Origin: Melampsora larici-populina 98AG31
Taxonomy: Eukaryota > Basidiomycota > Pucciniomycetes > Pucciniales > Melampsoraceae
Length of the DNA stretch: 12,102 bases
Direction: 5' to 3'
Assembly: GCF_000204055.1 (NCBI RefSeq)
Contig: NW_006768900.1
Coordinates: 36,980-49,081 of the forward strand
This document shows, piece after piece, positions 8,209 through 12,102 of the stretch. Within the stretch, counting starts at the first letter, position 1. Each line of letters begins with the position of its first letter. The translations under genes were made by a program, and so were the position numbers. Below the pieces are notes generated by a model, which worked only from the letters and a program-made list of their open reading frames with translations, was not told the DNA's origin and did not search any database.

Positions 8209-8738
8209 AGGGAGTTCGCACCGTGACGTTTTTCTAGCGATTGTATTGCAAGAAACGGATCATCCATGCCAGCAATGTGCTGCATGTGTGCAGGATCCAG
8301 AGTGGAACGGATGGCAAGCATAGCCTGTTGCTGTCACATCTCGAATTTGTCTAGTTCATCTGGATCGGAAGGTGCAGGGACAGAAGCTCGAATAAAGGAA
8401 CCAAGACCTGTTGCCTTGATGTAACCTTCGATATTCTTCTTCCAATGATATATGTCACAGTCACCCAGCTTGGGAAAGGAACCTATTAAAGATGTACTTG
8501 GCATCGCCCCACGTGATTCACTCATGGTGCTATCCTGGTGTTCTGTAGTGCGTCGTACAGTAACCACGGATGACTCGGAAGCAGATTTATCAGATGCGTC
8601 TGACGTGGAAGAAGAACGTTCACTGGCTGAACCTTCACTAGCAGGCGTACTAGCAGGCGTGGGATAAGATGTTGATGTGGGGAGGTGGTGGGCGTCGGAA
8701 GAATTGTGAAGATCCGATGAATTGCCTGAAGGTTGCAT
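8199..8738 (-). pseudogene. gag: Ty1/copia gag fragment, broken
   Basis: The ATG is at 8738-8736. Residues about 1-80 are Ser/Thr-rich and disordered (STSYPTPASTPASEGSASER). They are followed by GSFPKLGDCDIYHWKKNIEG and YIKATGLGSFIRA, the 'L-x-D-x-x-Y-x-x-W-x-x-x-I-x-x-x-L/I-x-x-x-G-L' start of copia-type gag (the UBN2/DUF4219-like region). A TGA at 8336-8334 interrupts the frame. Without shifting, it continues with QQQAMLAIRSTLDPAHMQHI and ends near LEKRHGANS, the expected next gag section. The frame runs into a stop at 8201-8199, but gag similarity really ends at about 8209, where the inverted-arm element begins. The zinc knuckle, protease, integrase and reverse transcriptase are absent. 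Gag would coat the element's RNA in cytoplasmic particles. It lies directly downstream of the LTR and primer site at 8774-9153, confirming orientation. Confidence 0.8.
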
Positions 8739-8773
8739 TCGATGTAATCGATTGCTGGAGATACCTCAGCTAG

Positions 8774-8790
8774 GCGCTGGGCTCATAACC
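8774..8790 (-). promoter_or_regulatory. primer-binding site for initiator tRNA-Met half
   Basis: On the element's sense (minus) strand this reads GGTTATGAGCCCAGCGC. Its complement, GCGCTGGGCTCATAACC, matches the anticodon stem-loop of eukaryotic initiator tRNA-Met, with the CAT anticodon inside. Drosophila copia and yeast Ty5 are known to prime reverse transcription from this internal region of tRNA-iMet instead of the tRNA 3' end. It lies 3-6 bases inside the LTR end and 36 bases before the gag ATG, the expected position. Confidence 0.8.
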
Positions 8791-8808
8791 TAATGATGCA
8801 CAAGAAAG

Positions 8809-9013
8809 CTGTACGTAGTAGTCAGCACTCTATGTTTGTGATGAATGAGAATATAATAGAGTGATGCTCGAAGGACAGTGTTTGAGAGAAGAATGAAACA
8901 GAATCAATACTAACCTGTACGTAGTAGTCAGCACTCTATGTTTGTGATGAATGAGAATATAATAGAGTGATGCTCGAAGGACAGTGTTTGAGAGAAGAAT
9001 GAAACAGAATCAA
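8809..9013. repeat. 99-bp perfect tandem duplication, period 106
   Basis: 8809-8907 and 8915-9013 are identical over 99 bp (starting CTGTACGTAGTAGTCAGCAC), separated by the 7 bases TACTAAC. It lies in the R/U5 part of the LTR. Perfect identity inside an otherwise decayed element implies a recent event relative to the gag stop mutation. Confidence 0.95.
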
Positions 9014-9048
9014 CGCCCAAACAACAACAGGCTCTGGAGAACAACAGA

Positions 9049-9055
9049 TTATATA
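9049..9055 (-). promoter_or_regulatory. LTR TATA box
   Basis: TATATAA on the element's sense strand, about 100 bp into the LTR. It would place the RNA start near 9020-9025, just before the duplicated segment. The position suits a U3 promoter; function is not tested. Confidence 0.5.
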
Positions 9056-9153
9056 TGAAATAGTACAAGCATCTAATTTAGTATAAGCATATAATGAATT
9101 TGATAATAGTGTGTATGATGATTTGAAATACGTAGGAGTATGTAGTGTCAACA

Positions 9154-9278
9154 ATCCCTCTTTAAGCTCTGTAAAGCTCTTGTTGAGCTTTAGGTTTTCC
9201 AGCCTGCATATTGGTTTCTTGCGCACCCAATTGGTTTACATCCTGCAGATAATTTTCCAATGCGGTTCCGGACTTATG
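9154..9278. other. unassigned sequence between LTR and MITE
   Basis: It contains the short echo AGCTCTGTAAAGCTCTTG near 9165 but no gene or resolved repeat. It is the original 5' flank of the copia insertion if the LTR boundary at 9153 is right. Confidence 0.4.
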
Positions 9279-9713
9279 AGAGCATCAGCACCAGGACCTT
9301 GTAAAAGGGCAAATATGTACAGGACATTTTACAAACACATGAGATTAAACACAGGGCACCAGACCTTGCAAACAACCTGTATGGTTTGGGTGTCATGTGA
9401 AATCATCCCTCTGCTTTCCATTAATGGACTGCAGCTTATATTCCAAAAATCACCCGACCGGGACCAAACGTTGGAGCTTTACACCTATCTTATCTAACTG
9501 TCATCCAAAAATGTCCCACAACTCTTCTCAATCAGGTCCAAGGCCAACATATTGCCTGTTTGGGCAATGCATGATTTGTACATTTGTTCATTTACAAAGC
9601 TTTGGTTTCTCCAAAATTTTACAACATTCCGGGAAAGTTGAAATACACCTTCTTTCCTGTCAACTCTGTCAGATACAGCAACATCATTTAGAAGGTCCTG
9701 GTGCTGATGTCTG
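9279..9713. mobile_element. MITE, PIF/Harbinger-like, copy 1
   Basis: CATCAGCACCAGGACCTT (9283-9300) is matched by its exact reverse complement at 9692-9709, giving 18-bp terminal inverted repeats around about 390 bp. The left end carries GAGAGCATCAGC after ...CTTAT. The right half, read in reverse (9709 back to about 9530), is homologous to 9915-10075: both have GAGTTGACAGGAAAGAAGGT followed by GTGTAT and a TGTAAAATTTTGG block. A related phrase (CACCAGACCTTGCAAA, 9359 onward) recurs internally near the left end. Open frames on both strands are by-products of the repeat. Confidence 0.7.
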
Positions 9714-9858
9714 ACAGGATTGCACTCCAGAACTTTGTTGATGTTGGAGTGGTTGAATATCAATGTAATTATGTCATAAATCATGTTAAAGTTGAATATA
9801 CCAACTAGTTGTGTGAAAATGTCAGTTTACAGGGCCCGGTGGCTTGGGTCCGTAAGGT

Positions 9859-9911
9859 AAAACATCAAAATTTTGATGTTTTCCAACATTCTACCACTGG
9901 TGGAGATGCTC
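9859..9911. mobile_element. MITE right end with palindromic interior
   Basis: The 24-bp perfect palindrome AAAACATCAAAA/TTTTGATGTTTT (9859-9882) is followed by CCACTGGTGGAGATGCTC (9894-9911). The latter is the reverse complement of a GAGCATCTCCACCAG-type terminus, a common terminal repeat of PIF/Harbinger-derived MITEs. It abuts TTA (9912-9914). No matching left end was found, so the element is truncated or its left end has diverged. Confidence 0.55.
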
Positions 9912-9914
9912 TTA

Positions 9915-10075
9915 GAGCATCAGCACCAGACCTTGTAAAACGCTGTATGACACAGAGTTGACAGGAAAGAAGGTGTATGCCTACTTTGCCGGAACCCTGT
10001 AAAATTTTGGCAAAACCAAGGCTTTGAAAATGTACAAAAGTCCAAATCATACGTTGCCTGCCCCAGATGATATGT
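9915..10075 (+). mobile_element. MITE, PIF/Harbinger-like, copy 2
   Basis: It begins with GAGCATCAGCACCAGACC immediately after TTA. Homology with copy 1, in the opposite orientation, continues through GAGTTGACAGGAAAGAAGGT, CGGAACCCTGTAAAATTTTG and AAATCATACGTTGCCTGCCC. Its right terminus was not identified, so the end given is where similarity fades. The minus-strand frame 9865-10125 and the plus-strand frame 9397-9714 look alike only because both cross this repeat. Confidence 0.6.
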
Positions 10076-10215
10076 GATATGAGAATGACCATGTGGTTGC
10101 TTTGCGTGTGATTGAGATATGACATGCAAGGTTGCTGTTTGACAGTAAGACTTCATACGTCCAATATTGGTAGGTTAAGTTTGGTAGTTTGGTCCGTTTG
10201 GACGCTGCTGGCCAT
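10076..10215. other. unassigned, between MITE ends
   Basis: No frame or repeat of note. It may be the diverged right half of copy 2. Confidence 0.35.
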
Positions 10216-10320
10216 TTAGAGCACCCACTATGGTTGTGTTAACGACATGATTTAGTGTTACCGTAACACTAAAATACCCACAGGTCCACTATGGACCTCT
10301 TTTAGACCTGCGGTCCGTAC
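10216..10320 (+). mobile_element. third MITE-like end with stacked hairpins
   Basis: TTA (10216-10218) is followed by GAGCACCCACTATGG, again a GAGCA terminus next to TTA. Within 80 bp come TTTAGTGTTAC-C-GTAACACTAAA (10251-10273, 11-bp arms) and AGGTCCA-CTA-TGGACCT (10282-10298, 7-bp arms). No right terminus was found in the window. Confidence 0.4.
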
Positions 10321-10745
10321 AACCACGTCAAATCTTGCACTCCGTGTGTTCAGATCTATGCAAGCCTACGACTTGATTTATGGTAGCATAATTGGTCAAC
10401 AACTGTATTTTTCAAAACCTCAACTTCAACACTTTAAACTTCAACTCCAAAGCTCAGCCTTCAAACTTTAAACCTCATCCTCAAAAGTCGACTTTGATAC
10501 ACCATATTTTGGAACATCCTTTGAATCGAATCGATTTCAATCAAGGGTTGATCTTTTTCCTATCATAAAAACAACCCTCACTCTACTTGTTTCAACTTTA
10601 CTCACGACTTGTGTAGATTATCATTATTAATTAACCATGAAATACTCTTGTTGTCCTTGTAAATTTCTGCTACAATGAAATCTGAATGTGCAATATCACC
10701 CTACATCTTATAGTTTTGTGAGACACCTCAAAAATTCAGGTGTGA
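10321..10745. other. no gene seen; AC/T-rich tract
   Basis: 10400-10490 is rich in CTTCAAC/ACTTTAAAC-type phrases (CTTCAACACTTTAAACTTC), an imperfect low-complexity run. Nothing else could be assigned. Confidence 0.45.
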
Positions 10746-10961
10746 CATAGTCATCATACAATTGATCAGCACACCGAGCTCAATCTCGATCTATTCAGAT
10801 TCAAGTCCGAGGAGGTGAAGGTGGTGTGTGAGGCCTATCAAACAAGAAGACAAGTCTGTCAAATTCTTGTTGTTTCTCATCATTGTCTTTTGAAGACAAA
10901 GAGGGTCGATGTCTTTTCAAGGAATTTGGAGCGGGTGTTGGTGAATGGTTTTTTGGATTGA
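10746..10961 (+). CDS. coding-like fragment, unrecognised
   Basis: It is open from just after TGA 10743-10745 to TGA 10959-10961, 71 codons without an ATG. The best part is IDQHTELNLDLFRFKSEEVK, followed by VVCEAYQTRRQVCQILVV. The LFRF-x-x-E-E segment is faintly like the start of some fungal PIF/Harbinger transposases, but the expected downstream block is not visible in any frame, so I do not assert that. AATAAA at 11027-11032 lies about 65 bp downstream. It is probably an exon or gene relic. Confidence 0.3.
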   Translation, partial: HSHHTIDQHTELNLDLFRFKSEEVKVVCEAYQTRRQVCQILVVSHHCLLKTKRVDVFSRNLERVLVNGFLD

Positions 10962-11189
10962 GTTTATGATAAATTCATTTCAAAATCAAACCACTGTGGA
11001 TCAGGTTGATTCACAGTGATTTATTAAATAAATGTAAATTCATAAATCCCCCCCTTCAAGCGTAACTTCAGCACTTATGCCCTAACAAGGACTCTAAGAC
11101 TGACGCTTTGCCTGAAGGCAGGGACCTCCAAATTTACACTTTTACACAACACACCTCAGTTTCAGCCGCCAGAAATCTTTTGAAATCAT
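10962..11189. other. no gene seen
   Basis: It holds a small hairpin (CACTGTG near 10992, CACAGTG near 11012), AATAAA at 11027 and a run of seven C near 11048. On the minus strand the last would read GAAGGGGGGGATT, like a retroelement polypurine tract, but no LTR start follows that I can recognise. Confidence 0.4.
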
Positions 11190-11640
11190 GACTTGCTCGC
11201 GAGGTGCGCCTTGTCGACCTCATAATACCTTCAATCGTTGTCTCTATTTGTACTCCACCTATTGCCTTCTGGCCTGCACGCTTTTTCCTCTACCAAGTAC
11301 ATTTTATCTTGCTAAATGAAACTTGACTTCTTTCTGTTCCCTGTTAAACTTTCCATTTATCCTTCAACATCAATTGCCTTTTGCCGCATTCAGACTTGCA
11401 ATTTCCGCTACCACTTTATTCAACATATCATTACTCCCATATGCATAACACCTCCACCTGCATTCCCTCGTAGCAGCCTTTCTGCATTCCACTTCCATCT
11501 GTATATGTTATGCATCCAATATCTTTTGTCTCTGCCCTATGTATACAATTCCCTTTTGGTGTTGTTCCTTACACCCTTCACCTATCTTCAATTTCCTTTT
11601 TGTTTGCATCATACTAATCTATATCCGCAACGCAGCAACA
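11190..11640. other. pyrimidine-rich strand-asymmetric tract
   Basis: About 450 bp in which C and T strongly dominate the plus strand (for example CTTTTTCCTCTACC, CCTTCACCTATCTTC). The long open frame 11316-11789 follows from this bias: its product is Phe/Leu/Pro/Ser-rich without a domain and runs on into the GTACC repeat, so it is not called a gene. It could be a leader, an LTR part or a decayed repeat. Confidence 0.5.
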
Positions 11641-11647
11641 GATACCC

Positions 11648-11880
11648 TACTGGTACCGGTATTGTACCGTACCATATCTGTTTTGCTCAGTACCGTACCG
11701 GGAGTACCGTAACTTGGTGCCAGGTACAATACTGGAGGGGCTCAAGACCCATTTTTATTTTCAGGTACGGTACTCAGTATTGTACCTGACACACAGTTAC
11801 GGCACTGGGTACTGCTTTGGACTAGTACCGGGAACCCAGGTACTGTACCGTACCGTACCTGTTTCTGAATGGTACTGAAG
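11648..11880. repeat. GTACC-rich foldback repeat
   Basis: Dense GTACC/GGTAC words (TACCGGTA, GTACCGTACC, GGTACGGTAC) on both strands. CAGGTACAATACTG (11721-11734) has its exact reverse complement at 11775-11788. The pairing extends imperfectly outward to about 32 bp (AGTACCGTAACTTGG... against ...CAGTTACGGCACT), and weaker self-complementarity continues to both edges, so the block forms one large imperfect hairpin. Confidence 0.8.
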
Positions 11881-12028
11881 CACCAAGGGACTTGATAGCC
11901 TTTGTCCTTCTTGTCAAGTGGCACCACTGACACAATTTTGTTTGTTACTATTCTTATTTTTGTTTATCACTTTCAACATGTTCTTTTGGTCTTCTTTTGA
12001 TTTTTGGTCAATACAATGGCTGCTTTGT

Positions 12029-12072
12029 CACAGTACCAAAGAGTACTTGCCACAGTACCGAGTAGTACCTGC
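12029..12072. repeat. 22-bp imperfect tandem repeat
   Basis: CACAGTACCAAAGAGTACTTGC and CACAGTACCGAGTAGTACCTGC lie head to tail (18 of 22 identical). The same GTACC vocabulary as the 11648-11880 block suggests a related repeat continuing past the window end. Confidence 0.8.
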
Positions 12073-12102
12073 CAACCGTACGACGCTGACCGACCGCATT
12101 GC

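Larger units (their letters stand above)
8794..9153 (-). mobile_element. 5' LTR of the copia element
   Basis: Reading leftward, the LTR begins at 9153 with TGTTGACACTACATACTCC and ends in TGCATCA at about 8794 (or TGCA at 8797), immediately before the primer-binding site, so it has the canonical TG...CA ends. Length is about 360 bp, including an internal duplication (period 106 bp) that enlarged it. A TATATAA box lies at 9055-9049. The matching 3' LTR is not in the window, so a target-site duplication cannot be tested. The 5' boundary rests on the TGTTG start and is less certain than the 3' one. Confidence 0.7.

Noticed and set aside
8774..8790. A tRNA-Met gene
   Set aside because: Only the anticodon arm matches. 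The acceptor, D and T arms are missing, and the position next to an LTR fits a primer-binding site.
8908..8914. TACTAAC as a spliceosomal branch site
   Set aside because: It matches the yeast consensus but is just the joint between two tandem LTR units, on the strand opposite to the retroelement, with no suitable donor and acceptor around it.
9397..10125. Similar peptides (TFVHxQSxGFxKILQxSGKV) in two opposite frames
   Set aside because: They are translations of the two MITE copies. The likeness follows from DNA homology and does not indicate a gene.
11048..11060. Polypurine tract (minus strand) of a retroelement
   Set aside because: The G-run is suggestive, but no TG-starting LTR or pol sequence is found beside it.
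11316..11789. 157-aa plus-strand open frame
   Set aside because: It is explained by pyrimidine bias and runs into the GTACC repeat. It has no domain or splice support.

Overview
The window reads as a eukaryotic, intron-containing, repeat-dominated stretch. It is most likely from a basidiomycete and plausibly a rust fungus (Pucciniales). Support for this: short introns (about 45-90 bp) with GTAAGT/GTGAGT donors and CTAAC-like branch sites; a Ty1/copia gag of the 'YHWKKNIEGYIKATGLGSFI' type beside an initiator-tRNA half-molecule primer site; hAT-like transposase remnants; and MITEs with GAGCATC termini and TTA targets. The species is inference. There are no bacterial operons, rRNA, tRNA or CRISPR. 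I see no clearly intact protein-coding gene. Nearly everything recognisable is a decayed transposon or a degenerate gene.

Layout. 1-814: no assignable gene. 815-1846 (minus): a multi-exon gene remnant of unrecognised function with one in-frame stop and at least one frameshift. About 1985-2945: a GC-rich foldback repeat and an inverted partner copy. 3366-5326 (plus): a spliced, degenerate transposase-like gene (hAT-type by its C-terminal motif), interrupted at about 3873-4722 by a second insertion that carries its own broken minus-strand reading frame. 5363-8208: a roughly 2.85 kb element built from two diverged inverted arms of nearly 1 kb around a spacer of about 0.8 kb; the spacer holds one tidy two-exon mini-gene. 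8199-9153 (minus): the 5' end of a Ty1/copia element (LTR with an internal 106-bp-period duplication, primer-binding site, gag fragment), cut off where the inverted-arm element begins. 9279-10320: a cluster of PIF/Harbinger-style MITEs, two of them copies of one family in opposite orientation. 10746-10961: a short coding-like fragment. 11190-12072: a pyrimidine-rich tract, then a GTACC-rich foldback and a short tandem repeat.

The pieces do not form a pathway. They record nested transposon insertion. Several inactivating stops (1709, 3762, 5186, 5267, 5315, 8334) are each one C-to-T or G-to-A step from a plausible sense codon, which suggests decay by cytosine deamination. The most unusual items are the long-arm inverted-repeat element, the half-tRNA primer site, the back-to-back MITE junction at 9894-9927, and the insertion inside the hAT-like gene with a possible 15-bp target duplication.
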